A stretch of DNA of 7,437 nt from a bacterium (GCA_017885175.1 JAFNGP010000191.1:1-7437); one strand, 5' to 3'. Positions 1 to 6,990 are shown, numbered from the stretch's first letter. Program-made: numbers and translations. The notes: generated from the sequence alone by a model not told the origin.

Positions 1-2608
1 TCCCATGCTCCGCGGCAACACCGTTTATTTCGTCTCCGATCGCGAGGAAACGGGGCGGATGAACCTGTATTCGATCGATATCGGCACGAAACAAACCCGC
101 AAGCTCACGAATTTCAGCGAGTACGACGTGAAATTCCCGTCCCTCGGGGACAGCGCGATCGTCTTCGAGAACGGCGGGTACATCCACGTCCTCGATCTCG
201 CGACCGAGCGGGTCCGGCGCGTGGCCGTAGCGATTCAGGAGGACTTTGCGATAGGCCGGGGCGGACTCCGCGACGTCAGCGGGGAAATCACGAACTTCGA
301 GATCGCGCCCGACGGCAGCCGCGCTCTCTTCGGCGCGCGAGGCGACATATTCACCGTGCCCGCGAAGTACGGAAATGTCCGGAACCTGACCGCGACGCCC
401 GGAGTGCACGAGAGAAACTCGAAATGGTCGCCCGACGGCGCGTGGATCGCCTACGTCTCCGACGCCTCCGGCGAAGACGAGCTGTACCTCGTGCCGCAGA
501 ACGGGCGCGGCAAGAGCGTCCGCCTCACGAACGGCGGGGATACGTACAAGTACCGGGCCGTCTGGTCGCCCGACAGCAAGAAGCTCCTGTGGTCCGACAG
601 GAAGCAAAACCTGCAGTATGTGGATCTCGACTCGAAGGCCGTGACCCTCGTGGCCCAGGCGACCGCCTTCGAGATAACGGACTACGCATGGTCTCCGGAC
701 AGCCGGTGGATCGCCTACGCGAAGCCCGAAGAGCTGCGCATGACCACGATCCAGCTCTACTCGCTCGATTCGAAAAAGACCGTCGAGGTGACCGACGGAT
801 GGTTCTCGTCCTTCAGTCCGGCGTTCAGCCCCGACGGCAAGTACCTCTTCTTCGTCTCTGACCGGAGCTTCAGCCCGACGTACGGGCAGACGGAATGGAA
901 TCACGTCTACGTGGACATGGCGCGCATCTACCTCGTCACCCTGGCGAAATCCACCCCCTCTCCGTTCGCTCCCAAGAGCGACGAGGTGAGCGTCGGTACC
1001 GCGCCGGACAAGGAAAAGAAGGAGAAGGACGCAAAGGACGCGAAGGAAAAGGAAGAGACGAAGAAGCCCGAACCGGTCGTGGTCGACGGCGACGGGATCC
1101 AGGAGCGAATCGCCGTTATCCCGGTGACGCCCTCCGGTTACGACGCCCTCGCCTGCGTGGGCGACAAGCTCTATTACCTGAGACACGGCAGGAAGGACCC
1201 GAAGACGCAGCTCGTCCTGTACGAGCTCGACAAGCAGAAGGAAACCGAACTCGGCGAGGTCGCCGGGTACGAGATTTCCGCGGACGGCAAGAAGATGCTC
1301 GTCGCGCAGGGAGCATCCTACTCCATCATCGATCTCCCGACCGGCAAGATCGACCTGAGCGAGAAGCTGAACCTCTCGGACATGCAGGTGGTCCTGGACC
1401 GCACGGCGGAATGGAATCAGATCTTCAACGAGTGCTGGCGCCAGATGCGCGATTTCTTCTACGATCCGTCGCTTCACCGCGTCGACTGGCCGCTCATGCG
1501 GACCCGCTACGGGGCTCTGCTGCCCTACGTGAATCACCGCGCCGATCTGACCTATATCATCGGCGAGATGATCGGCGAGCTCAACATCGGCCACGCCTAC
1601 GTCGGCGGAGGGGATTACCCGAAGGCCGACCGCGTGCAGCAGGGGCTGCTCGGCGCGAAGCTCGCGCGCGACGCCTCGTCGAAGTATTACCGGATTTCCG
1701 AAATTCTCCGGGGCCAGAACTGGGACGAGAATCTGCGCTCTCCGCTGACGGAGATCGGCGTCGACGTGAAGCCGGGCGACTACATCATCGCCGTCAACGG
1801 AGAATCGACCGCGGAGATGAAAGACATACAAGAGGCCCTGTGGAACACCGCGGGCAAACAGGTCTCGCTGACCGTCAACTCCTCTCCGAAAGAGGCGGGC
1901 GCGCGGAACGTCACGGTCATTCCGACGGCCGACGAGCGGGATCTGTATTACTACAACTGGGTCCAGCGAAATCTCGAGAAGGTCTCGAAGGCCACCGGCG
2001 GCCGCGTGGGGTACGTGCACATCCCGGACATGGGGGCGGACGGGCTGAACCAGTTCGTGAAATACTACTATCCGCAGATTCGCAAGGATGCGCTGATCGT
2101 CGACGTGCGCGGAAACGGCGGAGGGAACGTGTCCCTCCAGATCATCGAGCGCCTCCGGCGAGAGGTGGCGATGATCGATATCGCGCGAAACACGGCGTAC
2201 AGCCCCGACCCCGACGGAACGATCGTCGGCCCCAAGGTGATGCTGCTCGACGAATTTTCCGCCTCCGACGGGGACATCGTCGCCTACCGGTTCAAGAAGT
2301 ACAAGATCGGTCCGGTCATCGGAAAGCGGTCATGGGGCGGAGTCGTCGGGATCCGCGGATCCCTGCCGCTGCTCGACGGGGGATTTCTCATGAAGCCGGA
2401 GTATTCGCGATACGACGCCGGGGGAAAAGAGTGGATCATGGAGGGCACGGGCGTCGAGCCGGACATCTACGTCGATAACGATCCCGCGAAGGAGTTCGAC
2501 GGCGTGGACCAGCAGCTGGACAAGGCGATCGAGGTCGTGCTCGGCCTCCTGAAGGCGAATCCGCCGAGCGTGCCGCCGCCGCCGCCGTACCCGGACAAGA
2601 GCCGATGA
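1..2608 (+). CDS. Tricorn-like S41 family protease, 5' truncated by window edge
   Basis: Large serine protease that trims peptides, related to archaeal tricorn protease. The reading frame is open at the left edge (a Pro codon precedes the first Met at 5), and the visible part begins in mid-propeller, so roughly 200 or more N-terminal residues, including any signal peptide, are missing. Numbering from the Met at 5: PD40/WD40-type blades with SPDG-like motifs at about 101, 142, 188, 230, 275 and 425; a Lys/Glu-rich linker at 334-354; the tricorn C1 core from about 465; a PDZ domain at about 545-640; and an S41 catalytic domain at about 665-825. By homology His530 (GHAYV), Ser754 (SASDGD) and Glu813 (MEGTGVEPD) are catalytic, and DVRGNGGGNVS at 700-710 lies near the oxyanion site. 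The Ser that precedes the His in Thermoplasma tricorn is Gly529 here. The tail is proline-rich (PPPPPYP), as is common in bacterial homologues. Family assignment is firm; substrate and location are unknown. Confidence 0.93.
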   Translation, partial: PMLRGNTVYFVSDREETGRMNLYSIDIGTKQTRKLTNFSEYDVKFPSLGDSAIVFENGGYIHVLDLATERVRRVAVAIQEDFAIGRGGLRDVSGEITNFEIAPDGSRALFGARGDIFTVPAKYGNVRNLTATPGVHERNSKWSPDGAWIAYVSDASGEDELYLVPQNGRGKSVRLTNGGDTYKYRAVWSPDSKKLLWSDRKQNLQYVDLDSKAVTLVAQATAFEITDYAWSPDSRWIAYAKPEELRMTTIQLYSLDSKKTVEVTDGWFSSFSPAFSPDGKYLFFVSDRSFSPTYGQTEWNHVYVDMARIYLVTLAKSTPSPFAPKSDEVSVGTAPDKEKKEKDAKDAKEKEETKKPEPVVVDGDGIQERIAVIPVTPSGYDALACVGDKLYYLRHGRKDPKTQLVLYELDKQKETELGEVAGYEISADGKKMLVAQGASYSIIDLPTGKIDLSEKLNLSDMQVVLDRTAEWNQIFNECWRQMRDFFYDPSLHRVDWPLMRTRYGALLPYVNHRADLTYIIGEMIGELNIGHAYVGGGDYPKADRVQQGLLGAKLARDASSKYYRISEILRGQNWDENLRSPLTEIGVDVKPGDYIIAVNGESTAEMKDIQEALWNTAGKQVSLTVNSSPKEAGARNVTVIPTADERDLYYYNWVQRNLEKVSKATGGRVGYVHIPDMGADGLNQFVKYYYPQIRKDALIVDVRGNGGGNVSLQIIERLRREVAMIDIARNTAYSPDPDGTIVGPKVMLLDEFSASDGDIVAYRFKKYKIGPVIGKRSWGGVVGIRGSLPLLDGGFLMKPEYSRYDAGGKEWIMEGTGVEPDIYVDNDPAKEFDGVDQQLDKAIEVVLGLLKANPPSVPPPPPYPDKSR

Positions 2609-2612
2609 GCGC

Positions 2613-2641
2613 TTGACATGATTTCGAGGTTCCGATAGGCT
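2613..2641 (+). promoter_or_regulatory. Candidate sigma70-type promoter for the barrel gene and fbp
   Basis: A consensus -35 hexamer TTGACA (2613-2618) is followed after 17 nt by TAGGCT (2636-2641), which keeps the two most important -10 bases (A at position 2, T at position 6). It lies just after the protease stop codon and would start transcription near 2648, leaving a leader of about 50 nt before the ATG at 2697. The -10 match is only three of six, so this is a candidate and not a proven site. Confidence 0.5.
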
Positions 2642-2696
2642 CGGCCCCGACGTTCAAACAAGCTCGGTTCGTTGGCACCAGCATTGGGAGGTCGGC

Positions 2697-3266
2697 ATGA
2701 GAGCATTGCGCATTGGTTTGGCATGTATGGTCCTCGTCGCCCTGTCGGTTTCGGTCGGCCATGCTCAGGAACAGCAATGGAGTATCACCGTCAAGGGCGG
2801 CCTGCTGATGCCGGGCTCGGTGACGGTCGAGTCGATGTCGCTCGATACGAATATGGGCTTTCTGGCGAACGCGTACTTCGACGCCATGGTGGCCCCCAAG
2901 CTCTCGATCGGCGGCTTTCTGCAAATGGCGTTTCCCTCCGTCACCGCGTGGGGAGACGACTACGGCGTCACGGTCACGACACTCGGAGCGACCATGAAGG
3001 GACGGTTCCCGCTGCAGAGCGGATGGATTCTTCGTCCGGGCCTCGCTTTCGGCTACCAGATGAGCAGCAGCGACGCGTACACCGACGGCGTGAACGGCCT
3101 GGGCGTCGGCGGCCTGTTTGAAGTCATAAAGCCGCTCGCGAACAGCAAGAACGCCCTCGTCGGCGAGCTGGGCTTCATCACCCAGCCGTCGGGCGGAAAC
3201 AGCGACGCGGACGTCACGTGGGGACCCATATTCTACTTTGCGTTCGGATATCAGTTCGGCGGATAG
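2697..3266 (+). CDS. Small secreted beta-barrel-like outer membrane protein, function unknown
   Basis: A 189-residue protein with a clear Sec signal peptide: Arg at 2 and 5, a hydrophobic core at about 6-20, and a probable signal peptidase I site after GHA (23/24). The mature part of about 166 residues is rich in Gly, aromatic and small residues with alternating hydrophobic stretches, roughly at 28-37, 53-64, 67-79, 90-101, 109-120, 133-146, 152-162 and 174-187. That would fit an eight-stranded barrel of the OmpX/OmpW size class. The protein ends FAFGYQFGG; the last strand is amphipathic but lacks a terminal Phe. The start is well supported by a GGGAGG ribosome site (2686-2691) spaced 5 nt from the ATG. 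It is followed at 21 nt by the FBPase gene, probably on the same transcript. I do not recognise a specific family or function; the barrel call is an inference from the pattern. Confidence 0.75.
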   Translation: MRALRIGLACMVLVALSVSVGHAQEQQWSITVKGGLLMPGSVTVESMSLDTNMGFLANAYFDAMVAPKLSIGGFLQMAFPSVTAWGDDYGVTVTTLGATMKGRFPLQSGWILRPGLAFGYQMSSSDAYTDGVNGLGVGGLFEVIKPLANSKNALVGELGFITQPSGGNSDADVTWGPIFYFAFGYQFGG

Positions 3267-3275
3267 ATCAGGGAA

Positions 3276-3331
3276 TGGTGGTGGAGCATGAAACTTGAAC
3301 AGAGCTTCATGGATTTCATGCTCCACCACCA
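3276..3331 (+). repeat. Perfect 18-bp inverted repeat enclosing the fbp ribosome site and start codon
   Basis: The left arm at 3276-3293 (TGGTGGTGGAGCATGAAA) and the right arm at 3314-3331 (TTTCATGCTCCACCACCA) are exact reverse complements, separated by a 20-nt loop (3294-3313). In mRNA this would form a very stable stem. The left arm holds both the purine-rich ribosome-binding stretch (3277-3286) and the start codon ATG (3288-3290) of the FBPase gene; the right arm is codons 9-15 of that gene. The stem foot begins 10 nt after the stop codon of the upstream barrel gene. No T-run follows, so it does not look like an intrinsic terminator. The pairing is seen directly; a role in translational control is inference. 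Confidence 0.85.
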
Positions 3332-4283
3332 GGAGCGCCACAACCGAAGCTACAACTTCCTCGTGCTCCTCGAAGCGATTCAGACGGCCGCCAAATACAT
3401 CCAGTACTTCTACCAGACCGGTTCGCTCAAGAACATGATGGGCGAAGCGGGAGCGGTGAATTGCCAGGACGAAAACGTGATGAAGATGGACGACATCGCC
3501 GATGCGATCGTCCTGCACTATCTTCGACGCTCGAATCAGGTGATCTACGCCGTCACGGAGGAGGAGCCCGAGCCGATCCGTCTCAACGAGGACGGCGGCC
3601 GCTACTTCATCTACTACGATCCGCTCGACGGGTCGAGCAACATCAAGCACAACCTGCCCGTCGGCTTCATGTTCGCGGTCGCGAAGAGGAACCTGGAAGG
3701 GCCCGAAGACGGCCGCTTGCGGAGCGGAGCCGAGCTCCGCGCGGCGGGAATATTCCTTATCCCGAACGGCGTCTTCACCCTCGCTCTCGCCGACACCGGC
3801 GTATTCCGCTTCCATCTCGACGAGACGATGACGTACGTCAGGCCCGAGAATTCCGAACGGCTGATGCTGCCCGAAGACCCGAGGGAGTGGGAGCTCTCCT
3901 TCAACGCCTCCAACCGCACGAACTTTTCCGCGGACGTCCGGAGCTGGATCGAGGAGCATGAGGCGAAATACGCGTTCCGCTATATGGGAGCGCTCGCGGG
4001 AGATTTCCATCGCCTGCTCTCCAACGGCGGAATGTTTATGTATCCGGCGATCGTGAACCATCCCCGGCCGGACAGAAACCGCCCGAAGGGAAAGCTGCGC
4101 CTTCTCTACGAGGCGAACGTCGCCGCCTTTATCGCGAGGGAAGCGGGGGGCGCGGCGATCGACGAGGCGGGAAACGATATCCTCGACATCAAGCCCGAAT
4201 CCCCGCACCACCGGACCGCCCTCTACGTCGGCTCCCGTCCGCTGGTCGAGAGCATGCGAAAGCGGCTGCGCGAGAATAAGTGA
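3288..4283 (+). CDS. fbp: Fructose-1,6-bisphosphatase class 1 (divergent)
   Basis: Removes the 1-phosphate of fructose 1,6-bisphosphate to give fructose 6-phosphate in gluconeogenesis and sugar-phosphate cycles; cytosolic and metal dependent. The 331-residue length is typical. Visible landmarks: EEE at 91-93 and DPLDGSSN at 111-118 (metal binding), RYMG with Arg231/Tyr232, MYPA with Tyr252, and GKLRLLYE at 268-275 with Lys269 and metal ligand Glu275 (substrate and metal site), then EAGG and a C-terminal HHRTALYVGS. Differences from the usual family: the motif reads SSNIK where SSNID is normal (Lys120), the segment after LLYE is ANVAA where CNPMA is common, and the region matching the AMP-binding TGEL of animal and E. 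coli enzymes reads SYNF (21-24). An in-frame TAG at 3264 excludes an upstream start. ATG 3288 gives an N-terminus that aligns with other FBPases; internal ATGs at 3309 and 3318 would shorten it. Activity on sedoheptulose bisphosphate is possible and cannot be excluded. Confidence 0.92.
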   Translation: MKLEQSFMDFMLHHQERHNRSYNFLVLLEAIQTAAKYIQYFYQTGSLKNMMGEAGAVNCQDENVMKMDDIADAIVLHYLRRSNQVIYAVTEEEPEPIRLNEDGGRYFIYYDPLDGSSNIKHNLPVGFMFAVAKRNLEGPEDGRLRSGAELRAAGIFLIPNGVFTLALADTGVFRFHLDETMTYVRPENSERLMLPEDPREWELSFNASNRTNFSADVRSWIEEHEAKYAFRYMGALAGDFHRLLSNGGMFMYPAIVNHPRPDRNRPKGKLRLLYEANVAAFIAREAGGAAIDEAGNDILDIKPESPHHRTALYVGSRPLVESMRKRLRENK

Positions 4284-4308
4284 GGGCGGCGTTTCGCTAA
4301 AAGCCGTC

Positions 4309-4337
4309 TTGCGTCCCGAGCGAAAATAGGATACGTT
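4309..4337 (+). promoter_or_regulatory. Weak promoter candidate upstream of pstS
   Basis: TTGCGT (4309-4314) and TACGTT (4332-4337), 17 nt apart, keep the key bases of -35 (TTG) and -10 (T, A and last T). A promoter is expected somewhere in this 141-nt gap, because pstS is normally the first gene of a phosphate-starvation operon. The match is modest and other positions are possible. Confidence 0.3.
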
Positions 4338-4352
4338 AGGAAAACTCAGGAA
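4327..4352 (+). repeat. Three AGGA-centred units at exact 10-nt spacing in the pstS leader
   Basis: TAGGAT (4327-4332), TAGGAA (4337-4342) and CAGGAA (4347-4352) repeat with a 10-nt period, so they lie on the same face of the helix. Tandem helical-phase repeats upstream of pst genes are the usual arrangement of response-regulator (PhoB-type) sites, although the PhoB box has an 11-nt period and a different consensus. The units are short, so chance is possible. Confidence 0.3.
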
Positions 4353-4413
4353 CGGGCACTGCCGGCGTCATCGGTGTTCAGCGCGGGAATAACTCAATGT
4401 ATCGAGGGAAAAA

Positions 4414-4419
4414 GAAAGG
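4414..4419 (+). promoter_or_regulatory. Ribosome-binding site that fixes the pstS start
   Basis: GAAAGG ends 5 nt before ATG 4425. It supports that start over an in-frame GTG at 4374, which would place 17 extra hydrophilic residues in front of the lipoprotein signal. Confidence 0.65.
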
Positions 4420-4424
4420 TCGCG

Positions 4425-5273
4425 ATGTCTAGGAAAGCGCTTCTTTTTCTGATGCTCTTCATATTCGCGGCCTGCGGAAGATCGCACAAGAATTCGATAC
4501 AGATCAAGGGCTCGGATACGATGGTCAATCTCGGACAGGCGTGGGCCGAGTTATTCATGGAGAGGAATCCCGGCAATTTCATCGCGGTCACGGGAGGCGG
4601 CTCGGGCACCGGACTCTCGAGCCTCATCAGCAGCACCTGCGATTGCGCGATGAGCTCGAGAAACATCAAGGAAAAGGAAATAGCCCTGGCGAACAAGAGG
4701 GGCGTCTACCCGTACGAGATCAAGGTGGCGCTGGACGGTCTCGCCGTCGTGGTGAATCCGGAAAATCCCGTAGACAAGCTCACCATGGACCAGCTGGCGG
4801 GCATCTTCTCGGGCAAGCTCTCCAACTGGAAGGAAGTCGGCGGCGCGGACGAACGGATCGTCGTGCTCTCCCGCGAGGTGAACTCCGGCACGCACGTCTA
4901 TTTCAAGGAGCACGTGCTCCGGAAGATGAGCAAGACCAGCAAGGAAGAGTTCGCGCCGGGCGCGCTGATGCTTTCCTCCTCGCAGGCGATCGCCGACGAG
5001 GTGGCGGGAAATTCCGCCGCCATCGGCTACTATGGCATGGGTTATATCTCCAATAAACATAAGCCGGTGTCGATCGCCAAGGACGCGCAGTCCCCCTATG
5101 TGACGCCCACGATCGAGAACATCATCAACGGCTCGTATCCGATCTCGCGCCCCCTCCTCATGTATACCAACGGCGAGCCCCAGGGCTTGATCAAGAAATT
5201 CATAGATTTCGCGCTCTCAAGCGAAGGTCAGGAAATCGTTCGGAAAACCGATTTCGTACCGGTGATCAAATAG
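4425..5273 (+). CDS. pstS: Phosphate-binding lipoprotein PstS of the phosphate ABC transporter
   Basis: Captures inorganic phosphate outside the inner membrane and delivers it to PstCA. The 282-residue protein starts with a lipoprotein signal (basic start, hydrophobic 5-15, lipobox FAAC with the lipidated Cys17), so it is membrane anchored and not a free periplasmic protein. The mature part is the PstS-like two-lobed fold: KGSDTM at 28-33, TGGGSGTG at 56-63, D-x-AMSSR at 73-79, LDGLAVVVN at 103-111, and SREVNSGT at 149-156, the Ser/Arg/Thr phosphate-binding loops of this family. The C-terminus (FALSSEGQEIV to FVPV) is typical. Unusually, the conserved Asp73 sits between two cysteines (Cys72 and Cys74). 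ATG 4425 is chosen because it gives a proper signal sequence and has a ribosome site at the right distance. The stop is 5 nt before pstC. Induction by phosphate shortage is expected for the family but not shown here. Confidence 0.93.
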   Translation: MSRKALLFLMLFIFAACGRSHKNSIQIKGSDTMVNLGQAWAELFMERNPGNFIAVTGGGSGTGLSSLISSTCDCAMSSRNIKEKEIALANKRGVYPYEIKVALDGLAVVVNPENPVDKLTMDQLAGIFSGKLSNWKEVGGADERIVVLSREVNSGTHVYFKEHVLRKMSKTSKEEFAPGALMLSSSQAIADEVAGNSAAIGYYGMGYISNKHKPVSIAKDAQSPYVTPTIENIINGSYPISRPLLMYTNGEPQGLIKKFIDFALSSEGQEIVRKTDFVPVIK

Positions 5274-5278
5274 CGTCC

Positions 5279-6142
5279 ATGCGCAAATTGCGGGAATTCA
5301 TAATCGAGAAGCTTGTTCTCCTCTGCGGGCTGGCCTCGATATTTTTCGTCGTTCTGATTTTCCTGTTTCTGCTGAGAGAGGGGCTCGCCGTATTCCAGTC
5401 GATAAGCCCCTCGGCATTCCTCGCGGGCAAGAGCTGGTACCCTATCTCGGAACCGCCGCTCCTGGGAATACTCCCCCTGATACTCGGCTCGCTCGTCGTG
5501 ACGTTCGGAGCCGCCCTCATCTCCGTTCCCATCGGCGTCGGCTGCGCGATCTATATCGCCGAGATCGCTCCGAAACGGCTCAAGGAGATCCTCAAGGCGG
5601 GAATAGAGCTGCTCGCGGCCATACCGAGCGTCGTTCTCGGCTTCATCGGAATGGTCACGCTCGTGCCCCTCGTGAAGACGGTGTTCCACCTGCCGACGGG
5701 ACTCACCGCGCTCTCCGGTTCGATCATGCTCGCGTTCATGGCGATGCCCACCATCGTTTCGATAGCCGAAGACGCCCTGTACTCGATACCGAAGACGTAC
5801 AAGGAAGGCGCGCTCGCGATGGGCGCCACGCACTGGCAGGCGATATGGCGCGTGATGCTGCGGGCGGCCTCGAGCGGCATCCTCGCCGCGATCATGCTCG
5901 GGATCGGCAGGGTGATCGGCGAGACCATGGCCGTGATGATGATCACGGGGAACGCCGCAGTGATACCGCACAGCCTCTTCGTGCCGGTGCGGACGCTGAC
6001 CGCGACGATCGCGGCCGAAATGGGAGAAGCGGTGATCGGGAGCGAGCACTATTTCGCGCTCTTCGCGATCGGCATCGTGCTGTTCGTGATCAGCTTCGCG
6101 ATCAACGTGACGGCTGACCTGTTCCTCCACAAGAGGCAATGA
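5279..6142 (+). CDS. pstC: Phosphate ABC transporter permease PstC
   Basis: One of the two membrane subunits that form the phosphate channel. The 287-residue protein has about six hydrophobic segments, near 12-34, 63-90, 109-135, 143-163, 198-224 and 258-282. The EAA-type loop that docks on the ATPase lies at about 164-201 (EDALYSIP, then EGALAMGAT at 176-184). The stretch GIGRVIGETMAVMMITGN at 208-225 is characteristic of PstC, as is the IPSVVLGF segment at 115-122. It follows pstS by 5 nt. No convincing ribosome site stands before ATG 5279 (the nearest is GGTGA, 13 nt away), so it is probably translated by coupling from pstS. Its stop overlaps the first possible start of pstA. Confidence 0.93.
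   Translation: MRKLREFIIEKLVLLCGLASIFFVVLIFLFLLREGLAVFQSISPSAFLAGKSWYPISEPPLLGILPLILGSLVVTFGAALISVPIGVGCAIYIAEIAPKRLKEILKAGIELLAAIPSVVLGFIGMVTLVPLVKTVFHLPTGLTALSGSIMLAFMAMPTIVSIAEDALYSIPKTYKEGALAMGATHWQAIWRVMLRAASSGILAAIMLGIGRVIGETMAVMMITGNAAVIPHSLFVPVRTLTATIAAEMGEAVIGSEHYFALFAIGIVLFVISFAINVTADLFLHKRQ
6132..6136 (+). promoter_or_regulatory. Ribosome-binding site used to choose the pstA start
   Basis: AGAGG lies 8 nt before ATG 6145 but only 2 nt before ATG 6139. The spacing favours 6145. The earlier ATG, which overlaps the pstC stop as ATGA, would be too close to use this site and would need pure translational coupling. Confidence 0.5.
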
Positions 6143-6144
6143 CG

Positions 6145-6990
6145 ATGAATCCGTATCGGACGCAACGAATCGCATTTTCCCTTCTGTTCATGGCGAACGC
6201 CCTGATCCTGCTTCTGGTCGGATTCGTCGTCGTGGTTATCGTCCAGAAGGGGCTTCCGGCCATCACCTGGCAGTTCCTCTCGGACGTTCCGCGGCAGGGG
6301 ATGCGCGCGGGCGGCATATTCCCGGCGATCGTCGGAACGCTGTATCTCGTGGGGGGCGCCATCGTTTTCGCCCTGCCGATCGGGCTTCTCGCCGCCATCT
6401 ACCTGAGCGAGTACGCCAAGGACAATCTGCTGACGCGGCTCATCAAGCTCTCCATCGTGAACCTCGCGGGCGTCCCTTCGGTCGTGTACGGGCTTTTCGG
6501 ACTGGCCCTCTTCGTCGTCTTCTTCAAGTTCGGCGCCTCGATCCTTTCGGGCTCCCTCACGCTCGGCATCATGATCCTGCCGCTGATCATAACGGCGTCG
6601 CGCGAGGCGCTCGAGAGCGTCCCGCAGTCGTTCCGCGAGGTGAGCCTGTCTCTCGGCGCGAGCAAATGGCAGACGATACAGCACATCGTGCTCCCGAACG
6701 CGATCCCGGGCATCCTGACGGGGACGATCCTGGGCCTGGGAAGAGCGGCCGGCGAAACGGCGCCGATCCTTTTCACCGTCGCCGCCTTCTATCTGCCGCT
6801 GCTCCCCGGCTCGATTTTCGATCAGGTGATGGCGCTGCCGTACCACCTCTACGTTATATCGACGCAGGTGCCGAACGTCGACGAGAAGATACGGTACGGC
6901 ACCGCGTTCGTGCTGCTCGCGCTCGTGCTGTTCATGAACCTCGTCGCGATCATCATTCGATACAAGTTCAGGATGAAGAAAAAATGGTGA
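6145..6990 (+). CDS. pstA: Phosphate ABC transporter permease PstA
   Basis: Second membrane subunit of the phosphate channel, paired with PstC. From Met 6145 it has 281 residues, the usual length. Hydrophobic segments lie at about 10-34, 58-88, 100-127, 131-151, 188-218 and 252-272. Family hallmarks are NLAGVPSVVYG at 106-116, the EAA loop from REALESVP to LSLGAS at 153-173 that contacts PstB, and GRAAGETAPILFT at 199-211, which separates PstA from PstC (GETMA). The C-terminus is basic (FRMKKKW), fitting a cytoplasmic end. An alternative start at ATG 6139 overlaps the pstC stop by 4 nt and adds two residues. The 3' end overlaps pstB by 7 nt, so the membrane subunits and ATPase are made together. 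Confidence 0.93.
   Translation: MNPYRTQRIAFSLLFMANALILLLVGFVVVVIVQKGLPAITWQFLSDVPRQGMRAGGIFPAIVGTLYLVGGAIVFALPIGLLAAIYLSEYAKDNLLTRLIKLSIVNLAGVPSVVYGLFGLALFVVFFKFGASILSGSLTLGIMILPLIITASREALESVPQSFREVSLSLGASKWQTIQHIVLPNAIPGILTGTILGLGRAAGETAPILFTVAAFYLPLLPGSIFDQVMALPYHLYVISTQVPNVDEKIRYGTAFVLLALVLFMNLVAIIIRYKFRMKKKW

Noticed and set aside
895..2478. Plus-strand open frame of 527 codons inside the protease gene
   Set aside because: Out of frame with the tricorn-like protein and made of Arg-rich low-complexity sequence, a frame shadow.
2572..2587. GCC/CCG trinucleotide run at the end of the protease gene
   Set aside because: It encodes a proline-rich C-terminal tail that is common in bacterial tricorn-like proteins; no sign of a functional repeat array.
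3276..3331. The fbp hairpin as an intrinsic terminator of the barrel gene
   Set aside because: No T-tract follows the right arm and the structure lies inside the next coding region, so a terminator reading is not supported even though the stem is strong.
2436..4211. Long open frame of 591 codons on the minus strand
   Set aside because: It lies antisense to the barrel gene and the FBPase, has an arginine/valine/histidine-rich composition typical of GC-rich shadow frames, no domain-like motifs, and crosses two well supported genes.
4285..4308. Possible terminator after fbp (GGCGGC paired with GCCGTC)
   Set aside because: Only a 6-bp stem with one G-U pair, a 12-nt loop and no following T-run; too weak to call.
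4374..4424. Upstream GTG start for pstS
   Set aside because: It would put 17 polar residues before the lipoprotein signal and has no good ribosome site; ATG 4425 has both a proper signal and GAAAGG.
5931..5948. Small perfect palindrome (7-bp arms, 4-nt loop) within pstC
   Set aside because: It falls on codons for the conserved PstC motif AVMMITG and is short; pairing is likely a by-product of coding.
5228..6175. Minus-strand open frame of 315 codons over pstC
   Set aside because: Its composition is dominated by Arg, His, Asp and Glu with no recognisable fold, as expected for the complement of a membrane protein gene; pstC on the other strand is certain.
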